Assembly (NCBI RefSeq): GCF_047496725.1 | Contig: NW_027328669.1 | Coordinates: 2,072,501 to 2,136,500 of the forward strand | Direction: 5' to 3' | Source of the DNA: Anoplolepis gracilipes | Taxonomy: Eukaryota > Arthropoda > Insecta > Hymenoptera > Formicidae | DNA: 64,000 nucleotides | In this document: one piece after another, positions 42,063 through 52,663 of the stretch | Layout of the letters: each line of letters starts with the position of its first letter | Position numbering within the stretch: the first letter of the stretch is position 1 | Notes under the pieces: model-generated | The model's database searches: none | What the model was told of the DNA's origin: nothing | Seen by the model: the letters and a program-made list of their open reading frames with translations, nothing else | Translations under genes and position numbers: made by a program

Positions 42063-42523
42063 GCGCGCCTCTTTCAGGACGTTCCGGTTATCCTGCATCG
42101 GTGCGCGGCTCCTCCAGGGCGTTCTTGTATTCCTTATATATAGCTTCTTCTTTTAATTTTTTTTTCTCTCTCTCTTTTCTTTTTCCTTATCCGTTCACCT
42201 GTGGCAAGGTCCGCGACTTCCGTCTTGACATACCCGGAGCCTCAGATATCTGTAACATATAATTGAAGAAATTAATATTTTATTCGGACGTCTTCATAGG
42301 GAGTGTCATTAGACAGAGAGCGATAACCATCCTTACCTAAACCGTAAAGCGCCTCCTTCAGGGCGATCTACATCCTTCCTACGTAGCGCGCCTCTTTCAG
42401 GGCGACTCTACGTTCCTTCTAGCAGCGCGCCTCGTTCAGGGCTGGACTACCTCTATCTACGTCGCGCCTCTCTCAGGGTGATCTGCCTCCTGTCAGTCCA
42501 CGAACTGCGCCTCTCTCAGGGCG
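42063..42523 (+). repeat. Seven dispersed copies of GCGCGCCTCTTTCAGGGCG
   Basis: Copies at 42063, 42102, 42349, 42386, 42425, 42464 and 42507, each GCGC(GC)CTC.(T/C)TCAGG(G/A)CG, with 37-43 bp spacing inside the last five. A GC-rich word repeated in AT-rich context suggests binding sites or a degenerate minisatellite. Confidence 0.7.
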
Positions 42524-42929
42524 TCTCTCACAATTCCTCCGATTGCTCTTCTTGGTCTGAAATATAAAATAAATATTAAATTAAAGTAAATTCATTAAGG
42601 CTCACCCTGTCCCAACAACCCGTCAGATAAAGTCAAGTTAACTCGTTTAGCAATTTACATTAGCGCGTGTACGAGCCCCTTATCCACCTATCATAACCGA
42701 CCCTCTTGGTTCTTGTGTACATATGTTTTTTTTTCTTTTCCCTTTTTCATCACTCGTTTTACTATCCCTAACTCCTGTCTATATTCCCCCGTGTATTCAA
42801 CCATGGCTTTGATTATAATTTCGCTTATCTCCTTAGCTGCGTCATGGTTCGGTCATGTCGATCAGGGGGCGCTCATCAACTGAAGCACCTCATCCGGTCA
42901 CTATACCAAGGCGGCTCTTATTTAAGTGG
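42524..42929. other. No gene seen
   Basis: Mixed composition. No coding frame or repeat. Confidence 0.4.
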
Positions 42930-43620
42930 TGTGACGTCCCGCCAAAAATTTCAAATTAAATTTTTCAAAAAAAAAAAAAAAAAAAAAAATAAAAGTACCA
43001 CTAGAAATATGAACACAAAGTATGAGATATACATATATATCTCAACTTGAACTTAATAAAATATTTAATCAAGCATAGTATTATATAGCTATTAAATTGG
43101 ATGTTGCTTGCATAGAAGTATTAACAAAATAATACTGACCTTATCAGTAAAGAAATAAAAAAAAATTGTAATCATTAGACTACTATATATTAGTTTTCCA
43201 AATAAAAGCTAAAATTCTCTTTACTAAAATATATGGAAATAAAATATTACTGTAATATCAGAATCGCTGAAATTCAATTACGCGATTGTAACAGAAACAC
43301 TTGCAAACTAATTATATTAGAGTTAAATCATACTAACAATCGCTTTATAAATTTTACATTTTCATAACTATAACAAAAGGAAAATAATAAAAGAAAAAGG
43401 AAAATATTATTCAGTGAAGCACATTTCGAAAGGTATACGCACACTAACATTGAGAAATACATATAAGTTAATATATTTAATAATATTAATAAGCTGATTT
43501 TATATATCAACATGTAAATCCACATGGAAGACTTTCTCTTAGTGTAATTGATGAAAAGGTAATATTCTAAAAAGATAACGCACGACAAGTATTATACATA
43601 TATGTCTATATATATATTTT
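42930..43620. repeat. Longest copy of the dispersed AT-rich repeat
   Basis: Begins GTGTGACGTCCCGCC, includes a run of about 20 A, and matches both copies at 3265-4080 throughout (AGACTACTATATATT, CAATTACGCGATTGTAAC, TCAACATGTAAATC, ATGGAAGACTTTCTCTTAGT). No ORF. Confidence 0.7.
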
Positions 43621-44002
43621 AAGGAGAGCTAGTCTCCTATGCTAAAGTGAAACCATAAGAAATCACGATAGAAAGGAATTATAAATTAAAAATAACAGTA
43701 TTAAAATTGCATTAATTAAATCTTCCATATGGATACTATTATAAAAGCAGATATGTCAATATAAAATATGTGATACAACAAGAGAGAAAATTAAAGGAAA
43801 TTTAAATATAAAAGCATAAATTAATAAGTGAAAAGAAAAGAAATATTAATGATGAGACATAATAACTTTGAGAACGAATAATAACTCTTGCTATAGTTAA
43901 ATTAATAAGTCTCTCTTGCTGTAAAAAGAATTATAATATAAGAGTGCGAAATTATTATAATACAAAGAGCCTTTCATTCGCATGATGACGCAATAGGCGA
44001 CG
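43621..44002. other. AT-rich DNA, no gene seen
   Basis: No feature supported. Confidence 0.5.
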
Positions 44003-44195
44003 GCGAGAAAGACTCAGTGAAATCAAATATTATTCTTATCTCTTGACGCAGAGACCCGATGAAACCGAATATTATTCTTATCTATTGACGCAGAGACTCA
44101 GCTTGACTAAATATTATGTCAACGCAGAGACCAGTGAAATCGAATATTATGCCTATCTCTCGACGCAGCGACTCGACGAAACTAAATATTATAAC
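44003..44195 (+). repeat. Degenerate 35-45 bp tandem repeat
   Basis: Five units marked by GACGCAGAGAC or its variants (44003, 44044, 44087, 44121, 44162), each followed by (A/C)GATGAAA or similar and (A/T)AATATTAT. Confidence 0.7.
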
Positions 44196-45150
44196 AACGT
44201 GCCTTTTGATATTCGCCGCTGAATATCAACTTAAGATTAAGAAGAGCTCACCGCTTCTGACGTCTTCGAAAACGGAAAGTTCCCTCACCAAGAGCAAGAA
44301 TCCATCTCCACCGGATGAGTAAGCCAACCCGGGAAGTCTTGGATCCACCGAACGCCTAGAGGGAGGTGACCCGAAAGTGGGGACGGAGCGCAGAACGTCA
44401 GTCGAGCTTGCGGACAGAGTCAGTCGCCAACAACCCATCAACCTGGAAAGTCGCTCCCCATCATTCAAACTAAAAAGTCGCTAACCACTCATCATCTTAA
44501 TAAGTCACTTCAACATCTCTCCGAAACGTTAGTCCGAAGTCGTGAAAAGTCGTCTCTGTGTCTTTATACATTCACTGCGTTTTAAAGTCAATTTTAACTT
44601 AATTTTCGTCAGCTACTTTGTGTCGTCAAGGTAGATCTTTAATAATACTTTACTTTCTCGTCTTCGCGACTCGTCTTATATTATAATTTAGAGCTTCGAC
44701 TCACTCTACATTATAATTTAGAATTACTACTTTATTGTTAATTAATTTCCAATTTCTGGTACAGTGCGGTTGTACCTTTTACATTCGAATTGTGACCAAC
44801 ATTTATAATCATTACTTGTAATTTCTGTAAAATCTTCAAGCTTTTAAAATACATAGTCGCTTATTTCAGAATATTCACAAGTTAATTATTTTAATACAGT
44901 GTTCCTTCACCTCCAACCAGTATTTACTATAATTAATTTAATATCGATTAAATATTTAACGTACGTCTGGATCTTGAGCGTTAGCGAGACCCGTGCCTGG
45001 GATAGAGCAGAGTGACGTGCCCCTCGTGTTAGTTCGAGCAGAGCTGAGACTTAGTCGATGAGCTGCTTGAATGTCGCTTGATCCAGATTGTCAAACTGAA
45101 ATGAATAACTTTTTAAATTAGAATAAAATTTTGGTTATAATTTATAGTAA
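44196..45150 (+). other. Possible transcript leader upstream of the 115-codon ORF
   Basis: No ORF over 80 codons is credible. GAGCGTTAGCGAGACCCGTG and GTTCGAGCAGAGCTGAGACT give short GC-richer islands before the ATG at 45151. Confidence 0.3.
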
Positions 45151-45498
45151 ATGCCTGGTTCTCGTCGCGCCGGTAAACGACATAGACAACTACGTGCCGC
45201 TTTACGCCGACAGAAACAAATTTCGAACAGTAATGACGGTCTCAGCCAAGTAGAAAAAGACAATCCAATTAACGTACCTGACAATCCAAGCATTGTCGTA
45301 GAACTTTTCGATCAGCTTCCTGCATCTGACTCAGTTGAAGCTCCCATCTCGCGAAGAACCTTCGAATTTATTGGCTGGCCCGAACCTTTGGTTGAAATCA
45401 AGCTGCATCCTGCCTCAATCTCTACCACTGACATCCCTGAGGGAGATCCACGACGTCCAGATTACGAGGAAAAGGCCCAGGAAAATCAGCAAAACTAG
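45151..45498 (+). CDS. Hypothetical small protein, 115 residues
   Basis: ATG 45151 to TAG 45496-45498. Strongly basic N-terminus (GSRRAGKRHRQLRAALRRQK), then a polar, acidic and Pro-rich part (PDNPSIVVELFDQLPAS, FEFIGWPEPLVEIKL, a C-terminal PRRPDYEEKAQENQQN). No signal peptide, membrane segment or known domain seen. Codon use is less AT-rich than its surroundings and the frame is open in an AT-rich region where chance ORFs are short, so it may be real; AAAGGTAAAT after the stop could be a splice donor. A basic head with an acidic tail fits many nucleic-acid-associated proteins. Function unknown. Confidence 0.45.
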   Translation: MPGSRRAGKRHRQLRAALRRQKQISNSNDGLSQVEKDNPINVPDNPSIVVELFDQLPASDSVEAPISRRTFEFIGWPEPLVEIKLHPASISTTDIPEGDPRRPDYEEKAQENQQN

Positions 45499-46995
45499 AG
45501 TCATTAATAAAGGTAAATCATTATTTTAAATACATACAGGCACATGCGCATGTGATCAAGCAAGAATAATACTACTATTTTTAATAAAAAAAGAAAACGC
45601 ACTCATATTCTGACAAAATATAATAAAAAGAAAAGAATTCCGAATTGAACCACTATTTATAACACATCGTGATTGACATTTATATGACATCATATTACTC
45701 TAACAATTTTAATTTTGCAAAACAATTATAATTACAATCTAGACATATGCTCTTACGACTAATGCAATAAACTGTTCCACCCTCAAGCTCCGAAATAAAA
45801 TTTTTATACAGTTAACTAGACGTACATACAAGATATATAGATATATATATATCTCACTCTTTTGAATAACTTACAGTACAAGCTATTGACTCTCATAAAA
45901 TTACAAATTGACTCACATTCTGATACTACTCTCAAGAATTATAAAGTTAAAATACTATATCGATAAATTTGCAAATAATCGATCTATCAATGTAAGTGAA
46001 TTAACTACTCGTTTTACTTAATTTGATAATAAAAACAACGGAGCATCCCTTGCTTAATCTCAACTTCCTATTTTCCATCGGAGACAGTGATTTTGAAATA
46101 ATAAATTGTATCGCTGGCCTTCACCACACCATATTCCAGTGCACATTTCTTTATATGACACCTCACCATACAGTGCTGAACTTGCAAAGAACCATACTCT
46201 TATTAACATATATATATATATCTACATAAGAGCAATAACAATTTTAATAATCTTTTCTTATTACATGAATAGATGCATCAACGAAATTTATGAAAAATAA
46301 AATCATATTACAACAGTTGACTTTCTTTTAAGGAAAAAGATATCTACATTCAATATAAATCCAAACCACTTAAATTTCACAATTTAACCTTGTCCTTCAT
46401 ATTAAAGCAGTTATTAACTACTGAGAAATTTGTTCTTACATTATACAAGTCGTAAATTAAAACTTCCAAAATCAGTATATATTTGGAATTGCTTCGACGG
46501 CGAATTCTACTATACAACAACAGTAAGTACTTAATCCCTCATAATTACTATCACAAACCGCCTTAATCCTTAGCCCAACTCTAATATAAATGAAAATTTG
46601 TTAAATTGATCACAATTGATTTATTTATAATTTCAAAACATTGAAATTTTCCAATCATTCCAACTTTAAATTGAATAAATTTAAAACTATTGCAGATATA
46701 ATTTTAGAATTTTATTTACTCTTTAATTGACTCGAGTGTCATTGTGCATCACGTTCATTGCATACGCGATAATGGTCATGGTGTCATGGAGTTCCTAGAA
46801 CTTCCTCAGCCTTTCGTTAGTGCCGAGTGAATTGTATTCTGACCACCAGACTATATCAAATATACAATAACGAGATTCAACGCGTTTGCTTGACATTCTT
46901 AATCATTTTCAAATACATATGTCATAAATTTAACCTTTTTATTTTCAACTTTCTTAATTTTCTATTTTTCCTTCTTATCAAATAAAATAAAATAA
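45499..46995. other. AT-rich DNA, no gene supported
   Basis: AT-rich throughout with a short TA repeat near 45845 and 46208. No frame worth calling. Confidence 0.5.
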
Positions 46996-47175
46996 ATGAG
47001 GCCTCAGACAACTGATTCTGAATTTCAACAAAATCCTTCCGTTGACCCTAAAGTCATATTAGAAACTTTAATTCAATTTATAGAGGAAAAAAAAGAAAAT
47101 ATTATTTACAATTTAGACAATATCATAAAAGAGTTTTTAAATCAAGCCTCTATTATCATCATTCCAGATCAGTAA
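46996..47175 (+). CDS. Hypothetical 59-residue acidic peptide
   Basis: ATG 46996 (after AAATAAAATAAAATAA) to TAA 47173-47175: RPQTTDSEFQQNPSVDPKV, ILETLIQFIEEKKENI, then IIKEFLNQASIIII. The amphipathic helical pattern and length are not diagnostic. The ORF is 1.5 kb downstream of the 115-residue ORF on the same strand. It could be a second exon or chance; no homology recognised. Confidence 0.25.
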   Translation: MRPQTTDSEFQQNPSVDPKVILETLIQFIEEKKENIIYNLDNIIKEFLNQASIIIIPDQ

Positions 47176-47334
47176 AAAAATCCCCTGATTTATTAGTTCC
47201 TAGTACACATTGATCCTGCTCTCGGCGAAGCCCTGGGTATAGCCGACTTAGACAGATTACCCAAAAACTTAAATAGAGAGCAATTCTGTTATTGACACCT
47301 AGGTAGACGATAACAGTGGGTCACAGCACGTGAC

Positions 47335-47810
47335 ACAGTAAGTGGGGGGAGGGAGCAGACTGGTTCTGCTTGCCCTTCCCCCCCTTACTTCCCCCTCTTT
47401 TGCCATCCCTATTTAACCCCCCCCCCAGATGAGAGGAGGATCGAGATTCTAAATCTCGACTCTCCCCCTCCACCCCCATCGGGAGGAAGAGAAGACACGA
47501 CGGGAGGAGGTAGTGGCCCTCCCGTCGCAGAGTAAAAGTTTGATTTGGAGTGGAGGGGAGTATAAGATATATTCTTTTCTCCCCTCCCTCCCAGGAAGAA
47601 CTCCAACTAAGGAGTGTGGCGAGGGGAGGCTCCTGAAGTATTGCATCGCTAGTTCCAAGAGTCTCTCCTACAATCGCCGAAGATGCCACTCGTGAGGTTT
47701 TTAGTGGGTATGCCCCTTAAATAGGGAGAGTCCCACATACCCCCCGGATATCCACATTCCGGGGGGATGCGTAATGCATTTTCCTCACGTAAAAAAAAAA
47801 AAAAAAAAAA
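47335..47810 (+). mobile_element. Element D: 5'-truncated 3' end in telomeric repeats
   Basis: 476 bp of plus-strand 3' UTR starting ACAGTAAGTGG and closely matching the 3' UTR of I on the minus strand (AGATTCTAAATCTCGACTCT, GAAGAGAAGACACGACGG, GTAAAAGTTTGATTTGGAG). Then GAGGTTTTTAGTGGGTAT, GAGTCCCACATACCCCC, the ATGC/GCAT hairpin (47767-47779) and 20 A (47791-47810). TTAGG follows on the 3' side only; the 5' flank is not telomeric. Confidence 0.85.
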
Positions 47811-47873
47811 GGTTAGGTTAGGTTAGGTTAGGTTAGGCTAGGCTAGGTTAGGCTAGGTTAGGTTAGGTTGGGT
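47811..47873 (+). repeat. Degenerating (TTAGG)n array
   Basis: About twelve units after the poly(A) of D. The first units are perfect; later ones include CTAGG variants and the array fades into GGTTGGGTGG. Confidence 0.95.
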
Positions 47874-48068
47874 GGTGTCTGGCGTCAAGAGCAGACGTGT
47901 CGGAAGTCGCTCCGCTAAGACGGCCTATAATAGACGTTAAAAGTGCTTTTTGAGGTTTGAATTGTGTTTTAGTGTGTTCGCTCTGTCGAATAGAACAGAA
48001 ACATATACTCTTCTGGTGTGTAGGCTTTACTAATTATTAATAATTAGCGAAAAACCGTGCCTGAGAGG

Positions 48069-48462
48069 TGACGTCACGTCACGTCCACGCTGGCGTGTTA
48101 TAAGAGTAAAATGGACTTAATTGATGCCTTTGGTCAGTGAAATCTGCATAGTGCTTAACGCGGAACAATTAAAAACCGAGGTGTTGCGGTTTTGTGCGCG
48201 CTAGTTAACTCTTTCGTGTGATTTTCCGCGAAAATAGCGACGGTCGAGTACGTGGAAGAACGTGACGTCATGTCCACGTCCATATCCACGTCACCCTGTA
48301 GAACAGTATAGTGCCGTGGCGAAATGTGAATTTTGATAATTTTCATACATTAGTGAGAACCTTGGATCAAGAAATAGTGACAGAGTGCATTTTGTTCACT
48401 GAAGTATTTATTTAAACGTTACATCTGGTTTAATACAGACGTTGAGTGTCGCGATGACGTCA
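48069..48462. promoter_or_regulatory. Three evenly spaced CRE palindromes (TGACGTCA)
   Basis: Perfect TGACGTCA at 48069-48076, 48263-48270 and 48455-48462, spaced 194 and 192 bp, with half-sites CACGTCAC and TGACGTAC nearby. TGACGTCA is the CREB/ATF site. No gene start has been tied to them. Confidence 0.45.
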
Positions 48463-49268
48463 CTTTATGACGTACCTCCTGCACTGTGAATACTTTGAGT
48501 AACAGTGGATTCATCGTGTAAAGCGATAAAACGAGACAATAAAACGGGACGATTATTAATACGAGACTATATTTTAATAATTAATTAAGTAAATACGTAG
48601 ACTACTAGTTTAATAAACGCAGTGGATTGTGCGAAGTGTAAAACAATAGTTGAGTGTATAAGTACAATAACAGGGTGCATTAATAGAGTGTACAATAATT
48701 TAGTTAAGCTACATTATGGCCAACAATTACTTCACCAACAACTAAGACAGACTAAATTATTAAATTGAAATAAATTGATTAAGAACGTGCACTGTGAGTA
48801 AATGAGTGAGGTGCAATGTATATGCGTGAGGAATACTGGAACAGAAGGTCGGTGTAAAACGAAGAGGTTGGTTACCATGCCTTCATAGTCTTTATTTCTT
48901 AGGCTGGTAATAACTAAGTGACGAGACTGATATTTAAGGAGGGCGCTTCTCGTAATGGCGGCTGAGTTGATGACAGGAGATGAATGTTTGGCTACATGAA
49001 ACAGAAGACTTTAATGAATAACATGCAACAGAAGGAATGTTAAAATATTATTATTAATTAATTAATATTTAACCAGTATTTGTTATAGTGGAGGGTTGAC
49101 TAGGTTAACAGTGAGATATAGGAGAAGATGCATATGATGATTGGCAAGTGGATAATTGGCTTATGTGAGCCGATGTGCAATGGCACACGACCGCTGTGCA
49201 ATGGTCCGTGTATTCTCATGTGTTAGTTATTGTTAATTTATAAAAATAGAGACAAGAATTGAAAAATC
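48463..49268. other. No gene seen
   Basis: AT-rich, with one ATGGCGGC word at about 48954. No ORF or structured RNA recognised. Confidence 0.4.
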
Positions 49269-51257
49269 TTTATTGACAATTATTCCTCGTCCGGATGCGC
49301 CGAAAGCTTCCAGATGTCGAAACAGTAATCTAGAAAAGAAGGATTATGTGTCTAGGTTAACCTGTCACATTCCATTAATAGCAGACTAAATATTATTTAT
49401 AATACATACTTTTAGTGACAAAGATCTGTCATTGTCATTGATATCGTGGTGGTTCTTGCACGGAGGTTGGTCTCTACTCTGCGGAGGAGAAATGTATTAG
49501 GAGATTAACAACTAAATCAGCAATGTTGCTGACCGTAAGTGTCGGCGTGACCAGTAATTGTCAAACTTACCTTTGACAGTTGCGTGTGCCTGGTCTCGTC
49601 CGTTTTTTCCACAGAAAACAACACGATGATCCGGAGGGCTCGCGGGATCGTCCTGGTTACCATCGCTTGACATCTCGGTGACTATCTCCTGAGTGAATCC
49701 TTTGCTGCTTTCCGACTTCTTGCTGCTGAAAAACCTGAAAAATAAGAGAACTAGAAATTAGATACAGTTAAACTAACTTGATGTGTTAATTGTTTATTGA
49801 CGTTTGATGTTATATTTACATATGATACAGAAGATCTAATTTATAATCATGAATGAATTCACTTTAACAGACAGATAGTATCTGATAGTTCAATAGTGAA
49901 TAAATAGAAGGCATAATTAATTAAATATCTGAAATTACCTTATTTACAAATGTACTAGTTAATACTAGCGAAATAGCGGTGATATTATCCTTGAGAGATT
50001 AACCTGGAACAGAAGAAAAGTGCCTTAGATTTATTAAAAAAAATTGATCCATCTACTCACATATAATAGACGTTTTAGTTAGTTATATACTTATACAGAA
50101 TGAGACAGACGATAGATGACAGGTGAGAGGATGGGAGCTGTTCAACCCATCCTCATCCTTCTGATTGTCAAAATATTTACCGTTGAAAACCTGGAGCCGT
50201 TGAAGTAATGAGATGACCCTGCGGTGTCGGGTCCTCGGAACGTCTTTTCCTGGAAAAGAAGATTACTATTAATATAAAATAGACGATAATAATTAAGAAG
50301 AATACTATTAATATAACACAGATGATAACAATTAGGAATAATAAGTACTAGTACATATAACATTGGTTAACAAGAGATACTTGCCCTTCGAGGTTAAGGT
50401 CCCTGTCAATGACAGCTGAGATGGTTATGTTCGGCATTCTTCATTGAATACAGCACAATGAAAAGAACAGATACATCAAATTAGATATAAGGCTGCGTAT
50501 TGTAGATAACGCCATAAATTGACACTGTTGTGAGTCGACGGTTTTGTCATCCTCTCCGGTGCTGGACTGAAAAGTAGTGATCTGTAAATAAATGATAGTT
50601 GTTGGTTGTCTGCGGTGATACATTTGAAACATTGTAAACATTGTATTGTGTATACACTACAATTGTAAGGCAGAAGCGTAATAGAGTAGTGTGAATTATT
50701 GATATCGTAGGTGTCGGGGAGTTGACAGTAACTTAATACGTGAGAAATATTGACATACCGGTTACCTCCTCTTGGAACTCATAGTGACAAATATTATTCA
50801 TGGTTGAATATAGATTTGACCCACATAATCTGAAAGGATGAACTAAATAAATTTTAAGTATCTATAATAAAATATAGCCAAATAGATGATTATGGTCATA
50901 CATACTCTAAAACAATATTCTTATCATACCTTTTTGTCTATAAGTAATCTGAAACAGAGAAAGTTATTGTTACTGTCAATACCGCGGAATATTTGGTATC
51001 ACATTTTACACGACAAAACAAAAACAGGTTATTTTCTTGCAAGGAAACTATAACAGTAAGGATGTCCATGCAAATGGCCTATAACACTTTAGGTTAAAAC
51101 CCTATCAATGACAAGTTAGGTTATGCTAACTTATTAGGCATAATAGTCGGCTTGGAGCTTAAATAGATAAATTAAAATTAATTTAATACTTACTATAAGT
51201 TATTACACCGTCGATGAGTCGATGCATTCCATCCTCTCCGGTGACAGATTTGTCTGG
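49269..51257 (-). other. Candidate multi-exon minus-strand transcription unit
   Basis: Several AG|exon|GT blocks on the minus strand. 51257-51194: PDKSVTGEDGMHRLIDGVI, donor GTAAGT. 50249-50181: 69 nt, EKTFRGPDTAGSSHYFNGS, donor GTAAAT. 49734-49571: 164 nt, open, EMSSDGNQDDPASPPDHR and VFCGKNGRDQ, donor GTAAGT. 49478-49410: 69 nt, SRDQPPCKNHHDINDND, donor GTATGT. A last block from 49329 ends in TAA overlapping AATAAA at 49274-49269. The two 69-nt exons and the last block agree in phase, but the 164-nt exon does not join cleanly, so coding status is unproven. SSTGEDDK near 50555 echoes SVTGEDG. No family recognised. Confidence 0.3.
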
Positions 51258-52489
51258 CTGCGACCTATAATTAATGTTAATTAGTATACTCTCTATCTAA
51301 GGGTAGAGGAATCATATTGTACTGGACAGATGCGCTTCTGCGATAGACAAGGCATAAGCAACAGATTGATAAGCTTAGTTTGGATTATGGTAATGAGTGT
51401 GATACCTTTGCGATTAAGTTGAATCAGTGTACCGCTGTACTGAGCGACAGTCACAGTTTGGAAGGTTAATCTGAAATAGTGCGATATATAAGACTGTAGT
51501 CTGGAGTGTTATATGTTAAATGTAAATAAAAATCAAGTACGGATGGATGTAGAATACCAGAACAGTTGTTGAGAGCATCGCGGTGCTTTCAGTGCGCTTC
51601 TCCTGGCACACTTGACGCATCCCCAGCGTCGCAACTGGCAGTCTTAGGCTACCTATGATAAACATAATGGATGAAATACTCAGGGATGGCAACGGCTGTC
51701 GTTGATGGTGCAGGACACCGTCGATGTACTCCTCTTGGCGCATCTGACACACAAGGTATTACAGCACGGCTGCACAACTGAAAAGAAAAAAGATTATTAT
51801 CCGTGGACTGCCGTTGCGCGATCAAACGGCTATATCGAACTGCATGCACTCCGCTTAGTCTGATAACAACGGCACAAGTGACAGGCGGCCATTACGCGGC
51901 CCGTGTGGTGGCGCGTTTACAAAGCGCGTTCGTAGGTATGATGGACCCACATGTGCGAGTGTCACAAATATGGCGGCTAGTGTCTTACATATGGCGGCGG
52001 TGTCAAGCATGTGGCGGATAATCTTGTGTTCGTGTTTTCGCATTTTGTACTCGGATTGTGATCTAGGAGATTATAACCGTTTATTGGATTATATTTACCT
52101 TAGATATCACACCTATTTGTTATGACACCTTCTTGTTGAGTTATCTTTTGTTGTAGGCGATACAGGTGCTTACTTACTGCGTTCGTATCTTATATCTTGA
52201 TATAGGAATTACATACTTTGATTTAGGAGTTATAACCACTCATATATTATATTTACTCACTACTTACCTTATATACTTACCTTGAATTTATACCTGATAT
52301 AATCCTATGTTGCGTTGATCACAATACTCGTACCTGGTTGTTGATTGCTGCATTGCTGCATTACTTTTCGCGTAATCCTATTTACCTCTTTAGTTTTTAG
52401 TTTTAACTATTGTTCACAATACTCGCATTCTTGCATTTTAGTAGTTAGCTAGTTGTTTATGCGTTATGAATCTTAGTTATAAGAGTAGC
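51258..52489. other. Possible promoter region, no gene supported
   Basis: Contains ATGGCGGC words at 51971 and 51992 and GTGGCGGAT at about 52012 (YY1/Pho-type cores). Minus-strand open stretches at 51516-51849 (EEYIDGVLHHQ) resemble the LIDGV piece of the candidate transcript but are not framed by clear splice sites. Confidence 0.3.
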
Positions 52490-52663
52490 TCGTAGCTCGA
52501 GGTGTGAGGACGTGCTCAGGGGCTCGTGGCTGTGGCGAGCTGAATAGACACAGTCTCAAACGACTCCTGGGGGCACCGGCCGACACCCCCAGTGAAGTTA
52601 GGCTTATCTGGGCAAGCGGCTCTGCCCAGACGAACCACCCTTCCGACATTTCTCGTGGGACCA

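Noticed and set aside
47321..47689. 122-codon minus-strand frame opposite element D
   Set aside because: Antisense to a 3' UTR that also occurs in I without the frame being kept.
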